DNA from: Rhodobacter sp.
Lineage (GTDB): Bacteria > Pseudomonadota > Alphaproteobacteria > Rhodobacterales > Rhodobacteraceae
NCBI GenBank assembly: GCA_016704435.1
Contig: JADJAB010000012.1
Span: forward strand, 62,001-126,000
Length of the DNA: 64,000 nt
Direction of reading: 5' to 3'
Of the stretch, positions 34,474-45,138 are shown piece by piece. The notes below the pieces were generated by a model. It saw only the letters and a list, made by a program, of their open reading frames with translations. It was not told where the DNA came from and did not search any database. The position numbers and the translations under genes were made by a program. Within the stretch, counting starts at the first letter, position 1; each line of letters opens with the position of its first letter.

Positions 34474-35310
34474 GCCTGACCGCCGCGCGACAGCCGCCGC
34501 CCGACGCTGACGATGATCGACTGGCACAGCGCCATCGCCGGGATCTGCGACCGGAAATGCCCCAGCCGCGCCTCGCGGACGTAGAGCGTGGCGATGCCCA
34601 GCCGGGCGATCGGGCTCATTTCGTTGTCGGTGATCGACAACAGCCGGTGCCCGGATTGTGCCGCGACCTGAGCCGCCGCAATGGTTTCAGGCGTGTAGCT
34701 GTCGAAGGTGATTGCCAGCACCACATCTTCTGGCCCGACGAACCGCAACTGCTCGGCCCGCATCGCGCCCAGATTGTCGACCAGATTGGCGTGCTTGCCG
34801 ACCTGGCTGAGGCTGTAGAAGCAATAGGCCCCGACAGGAAAGGCGCCGCGCGCGGCGACGATATGCACCGTGCGCGCTGACGGCCAGCGTGTCGATGAAG
34901 GCGGCCATGGCGGGGCGGTCGATTTCCTCGCGCAACCGCGCCAGCGTGTCCATGCCGGACTGGATGAAGGTGTCGAACACCGCGTCCGGGTTGTCGAGGT
35001 CCAGTGCCCCGGCGGCATGCTCAGGCGACTGCCCGGAATAGCGCAGGCGCGGGCCGACCAGCCGCTGGCGGAACACCGCCTGAAGATCGGCAAAACCGGC
35101 AAAGCCCACCTCTCTGGTGAACCGCGTGATGGTCGAGGTCGGAACCCCCGCCATCCGGGCCAGTTCGACGATGTTGTAGATCGCCACATCCTCGGGGTTG
35201 TTCAGCACGAATTGCGCCACCTGCCGCAGCCGTTTCGACAGCTTCAACTCGGACGAGGCCAGATGCGCCACCAGCCCCTCGAAATCCTCGATCCGGTAGG
35301 ATGCGGTCAT
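34470..35310 (-). CDS. RpiR-family transcriptional regulator, frameshifted
   Basis: An about 280-residue sugar-phosphate-responsive regulator. The N-terminal helix-turn-helix (residues 1-80: LSKRLRQVAQFVLNNPEDVAIYN, GVPTSTITRFTREVGF) and the C-terminal SIS domain (HIVAARGAFPVGAYCFYSL, VLAITFDSYTPETIAAAQVA, LSITDNEMSP) are in two frames. The break lies in a GC repeat near 34875; restoring two bases joins LAVSA to RTVHIVAARG. This is probably a sequence error. It overlaps the SDR gene upstream as ATGA and would sense a phosphorylated sugar from cluster II. Confidence 0.8.
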
Positions 35311-36083
35311 GGCGCCCCCAGCACGCGCTGCTCCAGATCCGTGCAGGTTCCGGTCTGCAACCCCGATTGCGACCCCAGCAGATAGGCTGCAAGCCGCGCC
35401 ACCTCTTCCACCTCAAGCAGCCGGCCCAGCGGCATCGCCGCCGCCGCCAGTGCCTGCCAGCCGGCCCCGTTGCCCAGCGTTTCCGACTGCATCAGTTGTT
35501 CCGCAGGGGTCGCCGCCCAGCCCATGTTGATGCCGTTGACACGGATCCGGTCGGCCAGATGCGCATTGGCGGCGTTCTTCGTCAGCACCTGCAAGGCGCC
35601 CTTGCTGGCGGCATAGATCGCCAGATCGGGCGCGCCGCAATGGACGTTCATCGACTGGATGTTGACCACCGATCCGGGGCGGTCCAGCGCCAGGCACTGC
35701 CGGATGAAGGCCTGCATCAGCAGGAACGGCGCGCGGGCGTTCAGCGCGAAAAGCCGGTCCCAGAGCGCCGCCGTGCCGTCGAGGAATGATGCCCGGTCCG
35801 TCGCCCCCGCCGCATTCACCAGCCCGTCCAGCGGCCCGCACCAGTCGGCCGCCTGGGCAAAGAGCGCGGCCGGCGCCTCTGGCCCGGCCAGATCGGCGGC
35901 AAACACCCGCGCCTTGCAGCCCATCGCCTGAAGCGCGGCCGCCACCCCGGCGCCCTTGTGCGCCGACCGGCCGGATAGCGCCACCGCCCGCGCACCCTGT
36001 CGTGCCGCCTCAAGCGCGATGGCGGCGCCCAGGCCTTGTGTCGATCCGGTCACCAGAATGGCCCTGCCGTCCAGCGCTTGCAC
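35307..36083 (-). CDS. SDR family NAD(P)-dependent oxidoreductase
   Basis: A 258-residue classical short-chain dehydrogenase. The cofactor motif VTGSTQGLGAAI, NAAG, the Ser in NIQSMNVHC and the catalytic YAASK are present, and the C-terminal end is complete. The GTG at 36083 begins right at the first strand; a TTG at 36110 is an alternative start that adds nine residues. It is co-translated with RpiR (ATGA overlap). It probably oxidises a hydroxyl group of a sugar or polyol of cluster II; the specificity is unknown. Confidence 0.85.
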   Translation of the reverse strand: MQALDGRAILVTGSTQGLGAAIALEAARQGARAVALSGRSAHKGAGVAAALQAMGCKARVFAADLAGPEAPAALFAQAADWCGPLDGLVNAAGATDRASFLDGTAALWDRLFALNARAPFLLMQAFIRQCLALDRPGSVVNIQSMNVHCGAPDLAIYAASKGALQVLTKNAANAHLADRIRVNGINMGWAATPAEQLMQSETLGNGAGWQALAAAAMPLGRLLEVEEVARLAAYLLGSQSGLQTGTCTDLEQRVLGAP

Positions 36084-36160
36084 GTCCTGCCCCCCCGTAG
36101 CCTTCTGCAATCGGACTTCCGGGCGCAGGAAATTGCAAACGGAAATTCAGGGCAGCGTGG

Positions 36161-37489
36161 TCAGGCCGCCAGCGCGCCGCGAATGGCGGCGGCAAGCTTG
36201 CCCACCAGTTCGTCAATCTGCGCGTCTTCGATGATGAAGGGCGGCGCCAGCATCACATGGTCGCCGCGGGTGCCGTCGACCGATCCGCCCAAGGGATAGC
36301 AGATCAGCCCGGCCTCGAAGGCCAGTGCCTTGATCCTTGCGTTGATCCCGCGGGCGGGGTCGAAAGGGGCCTTGGTCTCGCGGTCCTCGACGATCTCGAC
36401 GCCGCGAAACAGGCCCCGACCGCGGATGTCTCCGACATGCGGGTGCTGACCGAACTCGGCCTCCAGCGCGGCCTGCAACTTGTCGCCTTGCGCCTGCACC
36501 CGCGCCAGCAGGTCGCGCCCGGTGATCGCGTCCAGCACCGCATTTGCGGCGGCGGCGGCCATAGGGTGGCCCATGTAGGTATGCCCGTTCATGAAGCTGC
36601 CCGACCCGTCCGCAATGGCGTCATGCAGCCGCGCGGTGGTCAGCAGCGCGCCGATCGGCTGGTATCCCGCGCCCAGCCCCTTGGCGATGGTGATCATGTC
36701 GGGGCTGATGCCATCATGCTGGCAGGCGAACATGGTGCCGGTGCGCCCCATGCCGCACATCACCTCGTCGAAGATCAAGAGGACGCCATGGCGGTCGCAG
36801 ATCCGGCGGATGCGGGCAAGATAGCCCGGAACCGCCGGCACCGCGCCAAGCGAGGCGCCGACGACGGGTTCGCAAATGAAGGCCATCACGCTTTCCGGGC
36901 CAAGGCGCAGGATCTCGGTCTCCAGTTCATCCGCGACGCGGAGGCCGTAAGCTTCGGGCGTTTCGCCCGCCGCGCGGCCACGATAGGCGTAGCAGGGCGC
37001 GATATGGGAGGTCTCCACCAGCAAGGGCGCAAAGGGCAGCCGCCGCGCGGCATTGCCGCCCGCCGCCAGCGCGCCCAGCGTGTTGCCGTGATAGCTGTGG
37101 CGCCGGGCAATGACCCGGTGGCGCTGCGGCTGGCCGATCTCCAGGAAATACTGCCGGGCGAGTTTCAGTGCCGCCTCCACCGCCTCGGACCCGCCGGAGA
37201 CCAGATAGACCCGTTCGATGCCGTCGGGGGCATGGTCAATCAGGCCGTCGGCAAGCGTCTCGGCGGGTTCGGAGGTGAAAAAGCTGGTGTGGGCAAAGGC
37301 CAGCTTGTCGATTTGCGCATGCAGGGCGGCGCGGATGCCGGCATCGGAATGGCCCAGGCAGGACACCGCCGCACCGCCCGAGCCATCAAGATATCGCTTG
37401 CCGGTGCTGTCGATCAGATAGCAGCCATCGCCGCCGGTGGCGACGGGCAGGCGGGCCTTGGCAGAGCGGGGGAAGATATGGCCGGGCAA
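36161..37489 (-). CDS. class III aminotransferase (omega-aminotransferase type)
   Basis: A 442-residue PLP enzyme. The motifs are SGGSEAVEAALKLARQY (phosphate cup), RRHSYHGNT, LIFDEVMCGMGRTG with the cofactor Asp, and the PLP Lys in TIAKGLGAGYQP. I chose a TTG start at 37489 because AAGGAG lies six bases before it and the protein then begins as in the family (PGHIFPRSAK); the longer frame is unrelated sequence. Members move the amino group from beta-alanine, 4-aminobutyrate, taurine or other amines to pyruvate or 2-oxoglutarate. It has no direct partner here; the SDR gene follows after 77 bases. Confidence 0.88.
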   Translation of the reverse strand: MPGHIFPRSAKARLPVATGGDGCYLIDSTGKRYLDGSGGAAVSCLGHSDAGIRAALHAQIDKLAFAHTSFFTSEPAETLADGLIDHAPDGIERVYLVSGGSEAVEAALKLARQYFLEIGQPQRHRVIARRHSYHGNTLGALAAGGNAARRLPFAPLLVETSHIAPCYAYRGRAAGETPEAYGLRVADELETEILRLGPESVMAFICEPVVGASLGAVPAVPGYLARIRRICDRHGVLLIFDEVMCGMGRTGTMFACQHDGISPDMITIAKGLGAGYQPIGALLTTARLHDAIADGSGSFMNGHTYMGHPMAAAAANAVLDAITGRDLLARVQAQGDKLQAALEAEFGQHPHVGDIRGRGLFRGVEIVEDRETKAPFDPARGINARIKALAFEAGLICYPLGGSVDGTRGDHVMLAPPFIIEDAQIDELVGKLAAAIRGALAA

Positions 37490-37837
37490 GGCGCTCTCCT
37501 TTGTCGTCTTCGGGGTGAATACTGCACAGGCGGCAGGGGCTACGCAAAGGACTTCTTGGGGGAAAGATGGGCAATCGGGGATCGGCACGGCGCCACCGGA
37601 CATCCGGCACGACCGGGTCGGTGGGGCCGTGCCGATCCGTCGCGAGCCCCTGCACGGCCCGGATAGGGAAACCTGGCCGGCGATGGTTCTATTTGCCGTC
37701 TGCGGAGGGGTCATCGACGTGGTCCGCCATGCCGATGCCCCTGCCGGGCCGGTGTGTTCCGGGGTCCTGGCCGCGGACTTGCCGCTTGGGTCGCGCGGCA
37801 GGGCAGGCTAGGCTTGTCGGCATGGCAAGGAGGACGA
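37490..37837. other. 348-base divergent intergenic region
   Basis: The region separates the aminotransferase (-) from the rhamnulokinase-like gene (+). I see no credible coding sequence. It contains a large imperfect palindrome at 37579-37638 and ends with a strong ribosome binding site, AAGGAGG at 37827-37833, for the kinase gene. Promoters for both genes must lie here. Confidence 0.6.
37579..37638. repeat. 60-base inverted repeat, extended hairpin
   Basis: The left arm GATCGGCACGGCGCCACC (37580-37597) and the right arm GGTGGGGCCGTGCCGATC (37620-37637) are complementary with one mismatch over 18 bases, flanked by one more G:C pair. The 22-base centre holds CCGG twice and can extend the stem further with small bulges. 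No coding frame uses it. It could be a regulatory site, a transcript end structure or a mobile palindromic element. Confidence 0.75.
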
Positions 37838-39284
37838 ATGCGCCACATTGCGGTGTTCGACATCGGCAAGACCAATGCCAAGCTCTTGGCGGTGGATCTG
37901 GCCACAGGGGCCGAGACGAGCGTGGCAAAGCGGCCCAATGCCGTGCTGGCGGACGGGCCTTACCCGCACTATGACATCGACGGGTTGTGGCGGTTTGTGA
38001 TCGACGGCTTGCGCCGGCTGGCGGCGCGGCAGGCGGTTGACGCAATCTCGATCACCACGCATGGCGCGGCGGCGGTGCTGCTCGATGGCGCTGGCGGGCT
38101 GGCGCTGCCGGCGCTGGACTACGAACACGCGGGTCCCGACGATCTTGCGGCCGAATATGATGCGCTGCGCCCCGGTTTTTCCGAGACCGGATCGCCGCGC
38201 CTGCCGATGGGCCTGAATCTGGGCGCGCAGATCTTCTGGCAGGCGCGGTGCTTTCCCGAGGGTTTTGCCCGGACGAAGGCCATCCTGACCTGGCCACAAT
38301 ACTGGTCCTTCCGGCTAAGTGGAGTGATGGCCAGTGAGCCGACCTCTCTGGGCTGCCACACCGATCTCTGGAACCCCTGGGCGGCCGATTTCTCGGGCCT
38401 GGTCGACCGGATGGGCTGGCGCCGGCTGCTCCCTCCGGTGCGGCCGGCGGCGACCGTGCTGGGGCCGGTGCTGCCGGCGGTGGTGGCGGCAACGGCGTTG
38501 CCGGCGGGGACGCCGGTGATCTCGGGGATTCACGATTCAAACGCGTCGCTGGTGCCCTGGTTGGGAAAAGACGGGCCAAGGGCGGTGCTGTCGACCGGCA
38601 CATGGATGATCGTGATGGGCCTGGGCGGCGGGCAGGTCGCGCTGGACGGGGCGCGCGATCTTCTGGTGAACGTGAATGCGCGCGGAGAGCCGGTGCCGAC
38701 CGCGCGCTACATGGCCGGGCGGGAGTTCGACGAGATCACCGGGGGTCATGTCGTGACGCCGGATGCGGCGGCGCTGGAAGCGGTGCTGCGGCGCGGGGTC
38801 ATGGCGATGCCTTCGCTGCACCCCGGGACGGGGCCGTTCCCGGGCCTGAGGTTCGGCTGGCTGGGGGAGGCGAAAGACGATGGGGGAACGGGCCGCGGCG
38901 GCCTCGTTCTACGCTGCGCTGATGGGGGCGGAATGCCTGGGGCTGATCGGGGCGGCGGGGCCGGTGATCGTCGAAGGGCCGTTCGGCGGCAATGCGGCTT
39001 TCGTGCGGATGCTGGCGACGGCGATCGGGCGCGGGGTGATCGCGGCGGGGCAGGGGGCGGGCACCGGGCTGGGGGCGGCGCTGCTGGCCGGGCCGCTGGC
39101 CATTGCGCGCCCGACCCGCGCCGGTGCTGCCAAGGCGGGCGGGCCTTGGTCGCGCCGGGCACGCCGCGAAGCGCTGGGCGGACCGATCGTAGGATGGGCA
39201 AAGGCGCCGGCCGGCCGTCACGCCATGAAAGAAGGTTTCTTCCAAGGCTGGCCACCGGCGAGCCATCCGGGTTCGTCGCCATGA
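37838..39284 (+). CDS. rhaK: FGGY-family carbohydrate kinase (rhamnulokinase RhaK), frameshifted
   Basis: An about 470-480-residue sugar kinase, given as RhaK from its place next to rhaU. It begins FDIGKTNAKLLAVDL (phosphate 1 motif), has ISITTHGAAAVLLD, HDSNASLVPWL and STGTWMIVMGL (phosphate 2/adenosine region), then breaks at a run of five G at 38882-38886. Removing one G joins AKDDG to ERAAAASFYAALMGAECLG and the C-terminal GPFGGNAAFVRML and GTGLGAALLAG. The printed second frame ends at 39284, 67 bases inside rhaU; a further small frame change would end it at 39191 (KRWADRS), which looks more natural. It would phosphorylate rhamnulose at C1. Confidence 0.78.
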
Positions 39285-39531
39285 TGTCGCCCATGTGGGC
39301 CCACCATTTCCGCATCACCGGATGATCCGGCAGATCGTCCATGCCGTGATCGTCGCGCCGTTCGAGATAGCCGAACAGCGTCTGCGTCTCGCGGTCGAGA
39401 TGGATCGAATAGTTCGAGATCCCGGTCTCTTTCAGCAGCGCCACCAGCTCCGGCCAGATCGCATCATGGCGGCGGATGTATTCCGCCTCGGCCCCCGGGT
39501 TCAGCCGCATCTTGAAGGCGTGGCGTTGCAT
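39218..39531 (-). CDS. rhaU: L-rhamnose mutarotase (RhaU/RhaM), end frameshifted
   Basis: The family is unmistakable: MQRHAFKMRLNPGAEAEYIRRHD, IWPELVALLKETGISNYSIHL, LFGYLERRDDHGMDDLPDHP and MRKWWAHMGDIMATNPDGSP, with the active-site His and Trp-Trp. It converts alpha and beta rhamnose. In the printed frame no stop appears at the normal length; one indel near 39250 leads to the TGA at 39218 and a protein of 104 residues, the usual length. Another frame there reads LEETFFHG, close to the normal C-terminal ending, so the exact repair is uncertain. It is the last gene of the rha transport operon. Confidence 0.85.
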
Positions 39532-39543
39532 CTTGTCCCCCTC

Positions 39544-40490
<947 letters not shown>

Positions 40491-40494
<4 letters not shown>

Positions 40495-41497
40495 TCCGCC
40501 CGTCCTTTCGCGCGCAACCGGGCCAGTGACCGGCTGGCGACAGTGTCCACCGTCACCGCCGCCATGATCAGAAAGCCCAGAAGCGCGTCGCGCCAGAATT
40601 CCGAGACCACGGCCCAGCGGGTCAGCGAATTGTCGATGGTGTCGACCAGCAGCGCACCCATCAGGACGCCCAGCATGGACCCGGATCCACCCATGATCGA
40701 CACCCCGCCCACCACCACCGCGGCCACCGACTTCAACTCGAACCCCATGCCCGCGACGACGGTGATGTTGCCGAACTTGGCCAGGAAGATGAAGCCCGAC
40801 AGCCCGGCCAGCGCGCCCGACAGCACGAAGGCCACGAAGACCACGAAGCCCGCGTTGATGCCCGCCATCACCGCGGCATCGGGGTTGGAGCCCACGGCAT
40901 AGAACCGCCGCGCCCAGCGCAGACGCGCCAACGCCAGCCCGGTCACCAGGCACGCCGCCACCGCCAAGAGCACCGTCACCCGCACATCCAGCCCAGCCAC
41001 CGAAAAGGCGGTCGCCTGCGGCAGGTCCACCAGCCATTGCGGCAGGCTGGCGGTGGTGATGGTGCGGGCATCCGACCATTCGACCAGAAAGGTACGAAAC
41101 AGCGCCAGCGTACCCAGCGTCACGATGATCGCCGGCACCCGGCCCCAGGCTACCAGCACTCCGTTCACCGCCCCGGCCACCGCGCCCAGCCCCATGCAGG
41201 CCGCCACCACCAGCACCGGATGCAACTCGGGGAATGACCCCAGCATCTGGCCGATGACATAGGCCACAATGCCGAGGATCGAGCCGACCGACAGGTCGAT
41301 GTTGCGCGTCATCACCACGATGGCCTGGCCTGCCGCCACCGGCAGCACCACGGCAACCGAAGTGGTGATCCGGTTGAACATGCGCGGGCTAAGATAGCCG
41401 TCGATCTGGGTCGAGAAGAACAGCACCGTTGCCAGAAGCGCCACAAAGAGCGCCACCAGCCGCAGGCTCTGCGGCGAGACGCCGTCCAGAAACCGGG

Positions 41498-41501
<4 letters not shown>
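40491..41501 (-). CDS. rhaP: rhamnose ABC transporter permease RhaP
   Basis: A 336-residue CUT2 permease with about ten hydrophobic segments, MTRNIDLSVGSILGIVAYV (about 62-80), WGRVPAIIVTLGTLA and VGGVSIMGGSGS. It starts with GTG at 41501, overlapping the stop of rhaT. It forms the translocation path together with RhaQ. Length and order agree with rhizobial rhaP. Confidence 0.85.
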
Positions 41502-43018
<1,517 letters not shown>

Positions 43019-43051
43019 GGGGCAAGGTCCGTTCTTCGGGGCTTGGGGAAC

Positions 43052-43073
43052 GGGGCCACCCGTGGGCAGCCCC
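43052..43073 (-). terminator. intercistronic hairpin after rhaS
   Basis: GGGGCCACCC, a two-base loop and GGGCAGCCCC form a GC-rich stem with two mismatches between the rhaS stop and the rhaT start, as after the binding-protein genes of the other transporters. Confidence 0.4.
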
Positions 43074-43095
43074 GCAAGATCGATCGCGGCCCGGC

Positions 43096-44145
43096 TCAGT
43101 TGGCGGCGGCTTCCACGTTGTCCTTGGTGTAGACGGTGAACGGCCCCATCAGCACCCGCTTGGCACCCGGACGGCCGGGGTCTTCCTCGATGGTGAAGCT
43201 GCCCATCCGGCCGGCGGTGAACTCTTCGCCGATCTCTCCCTTGATGGCGCCGGTTGCGATCGCGTAGCTGGCCTGATAGGTCAGGTAGCCCAGATCGACA
43301 AAGCTCCACAGCGCGAATTGCGGCGCGCAACCATTCAGCGAATAGCTGACCATCTCGGCCGGGAGCCCAAGGCCCGAGACCTTGACCTTTTCGCACATCG
43401 CCTCGTCCTGCATCGCCTTGGCGGCGGCCACGATGCCGACGGTGGTCGGCGCCATGATCACTTTCAGATCCGGGTATTTGTCGACCAGACCCAGCGCCTT
43501 GTTGTAGGATTCCTCGGACTGGTCATTGCCATAGACGACATCGACCAGCTTCAGGTCCTTGTACTTGTCGCCCTTCAGCGTCTCTTTCATCGCTTCGATC
43601 CAGGCGTTCTGGTTCGACGCATCCGGGCTGGCCGACAGCACGGCGAACTCGCCAGCACCGCCGGCAAGATCATAGGCCATGTCGGCCATCACCACCCCGA
43701 TCGAGCCGAAATCGACCTGTGCAATGAACACCGTCTCGCCCGCGCCGGACGGGATCGGGCTGTCCCAGGTCACCACCTTGGTGCCGGCGGCCTGGGCTGC
43801 CTCGGCGGTCGGCGCGATCTGGTCGCCGGCGTTGTTCGACAGCATCACGACATGCTGCTTTTGCGTGGTCGCCGTGGTCAGCATCTCGATCTGACCGGCG
43901 GCGGAATTCTCCGGCGTCGGGCCAATGTATTCCAGCGTGCCGGTCGAGCCCAGCTCTGCCGCCGCTTCCTGGGCGCCGCGGTTGGCCTGGTCGAAGGGCA
44001 GAATGCCAAGGAACTTCGGCAACAGCACCGCATTCACTTCGGCGCCGGGGGCGGCAGTCACCGCTTCGGCCAGTGCGGTGGTTCCCATCAGGCCCGCCGC
44101 AAGACCTGCGGCAAGCGCAAGGCCGGAAAGCTTAGTCGTCTTCAT
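43096..44145 (-). CDS. rhaS: rhamnose-binding periplasmic protein RhaS
   Basis: A 349-residue periplasmic binding protein with signal peptide MKTTKLSGLALAAGLAAGLM, cleaved near residue 27. The two-lobe fold is seen in VLLPKFLGILPFDQANRGAQEAAAELG, HVVMLSNNAGDQIAPTAEAA and KVIMAPTTVGIVAAAKAMQD. These stretches match the RhaS group of rhamnose-binding proteins rather than ribose-binding proteins. AGAGGGAGGAAGACC precedes the ATG. It is the first transport gene after the regulator rhaR, 35 bases downstream. Confidence 0.88.
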   Translation of the reverse strand: MKTTKLSGLALAAGLAAGLMGTTALAEAVTAAPGAEVNAVLLPKFLGILPFDQANRGAQEAAAELGSTGTLEYIGPTPENSAAGQIEMLTTATTQKQHVVMLSNNAGDQIAPTAEAAQAAGTKVVTWDSPIPSGAGETVFIAQVDFGSIGVVMADMAYDLAGGAGEFAVLSASPDASNQNAWIEAMKETLKGDKYKDLKLVDVVYGNDQSEESYNKALGLVDKYPDLKVIMAPTTVGIVAAAKAMQDEAMCEKVKVSGLGLPAEMVSYSLNGCAPQFALWSFVDLGYLTYQASYAIATGAIKGEIGEEFTAGRMGSFTIEEDPGRPGAKRVLMGPFTVYTKDNVEAAAN

Positions 44146-44180
44146 GGTCTTCCTCCCTCTTCGTTTCATCTGCCGCGGGC

Positions 44181-44978
44181 TCAGGCCGCGGACAGCACCT
44201 TCATTTGCTTCGGATCGGCCAGCACCACGTCGATTCCGACCGAGCGCAGATGATCGACCATTTGCGGCGGCGCCCCGGTATCGGTGACCACGGTGGACAC
44301 GCGCGACAGCGGGCAGACCACCATGTTGCCCCGCGCCTCGAACTTCGAACTGTCGGCCACCACGACCAGGTTTTCAGTGCGGCTCAACAGTTTCGCCTCG
44401 GCCCGCGCGATCAGGGGATCGCTTTCGATCACGCCCAGCGGGGTAATCGCGTAGCACGACATGAACATCTTCGAGGCCGCGAAATGCTGGATCGCGTCTT
44501 CGTCGAAGGGCGACAGGATGATGCCCGGCTCGCGATACAGCTCTCCGCCCGGCAACACCACGCGGTTGGCGGAATGGGCGATCAGCTCTTGCGCGATGGG
44601 CCAGGAGTTGGTCAGCACCTGCATCCGGTGGCCGCGCAGGCATTGCGCCATGAACCAGGTGGTGGATCCGGCGTTCAGGATGATCGAATCGCCGTCTTCG
44701 CACAGATCAGCCGCAGCGCAGGCCACCGCCCGCTTCAATTCGGCGTTGATCGTCTGGCTGGCGTCGAACGAGGTGGCCGTCAGTGCGGTCTGACCCGAGG
44801 CCACCGATTCCGCCCCGCCATGCACCCGCCGCAATTGGCCCGAATCCTCCAGCTTCGCCAGGTCGCGGCGCAGCGTCGCGACCGAGGCGCCGGTCAGCCC
44901 GACCAGATCGGCCACCCGCACGATCCCCCGCTCCTTGAGCCGGGACAGGATCAGTTGCCATCTTTCGCGTTCATGCAT
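44181..44978 (-). CDS. rhaR: DeoR-family repressor of rhamnose genes RhaR
   Basis: A 265-residue DeoR-type regulator. The helix-turn-helix is at residues 5-55 (RLKERGIVRVADLVGLTGASVATLRRDL) and the sugar-phosphate-binding DeoRC domain follows (GDSIILNAGSTTWFMAQCL, VLTNSWPIAQEL, VVADSSKFEARGNMVVCPL). ATG codons at 44981 and 44978 are both possible; 44978 (MHERERW) fits the family. It is the first gene of the rhaRSTPQU strand and is divergent from rhaD. In Rhizobium RhaR represses both promoters and is relieved when a rhamnose-derived sugar phosphate appears. Confidence 0.88.
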   Translation of the reverse strand: MHERERWQLILSRLKERGIVRVADLVGLTGASVATLRRDLAKLEDSGQLRRVHGGAESVASGQTALTATSFDASQTINAELKRAVACAAADLCEDGDSIILNAGSTTWFMAQCLRGHRMQVLTNSWPIAQELIAHSANRVVLPGGELYREPGIILSPFDEDAIQHFAASKMFMSCYAITPLGVIESDPLIARAEAKLLSRTENLVVVADSSKFEARGNMVVCPLSRVSTVVTDTGAPPQMVDHLRSVGIDVVLADPKQMKVLSAA

Positions 44979-45019
44979 CATGACCACGACGCTAGTCAGA
45001 ATCGCTCATATCCGTCAAT

Positions 45020-45094
45020 AAACAATCGTATTGCCGCATTGCAGAAGAATCTCCGCGCCGCAGAATGCTCTTTCTTGATTGACTGTGATCGTTT
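45020..45094. promoter_or_regulatory. rhaR-rhaD divergent control region with inverted half-sites
   Basis: The 160-base region between rhaR and rhaD is clearly AT-richer than its surroundings. AAACAATC (45020-45027) and GATCGTTT (45087-45094) are inverted copies with one difference, about 60 bases apart, each near one of the two expected promoters. They are candidate RhaR half-sites or looped operators. Confidence 0.4.
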
Positions 45095-45138
45095 CGCGCT
45101 TATCCTCGGGTTGATCCATTGCCAGAAGTGTCGGACCG

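Noticed and set aside
37567..37974. Open frame through the large palindrome, reading into the kinase gene
   Set aside because: The kinase is in another frame with a perfect ribosome binding site; the upstream part is Arg/Gly-rich and follows the palindrome.
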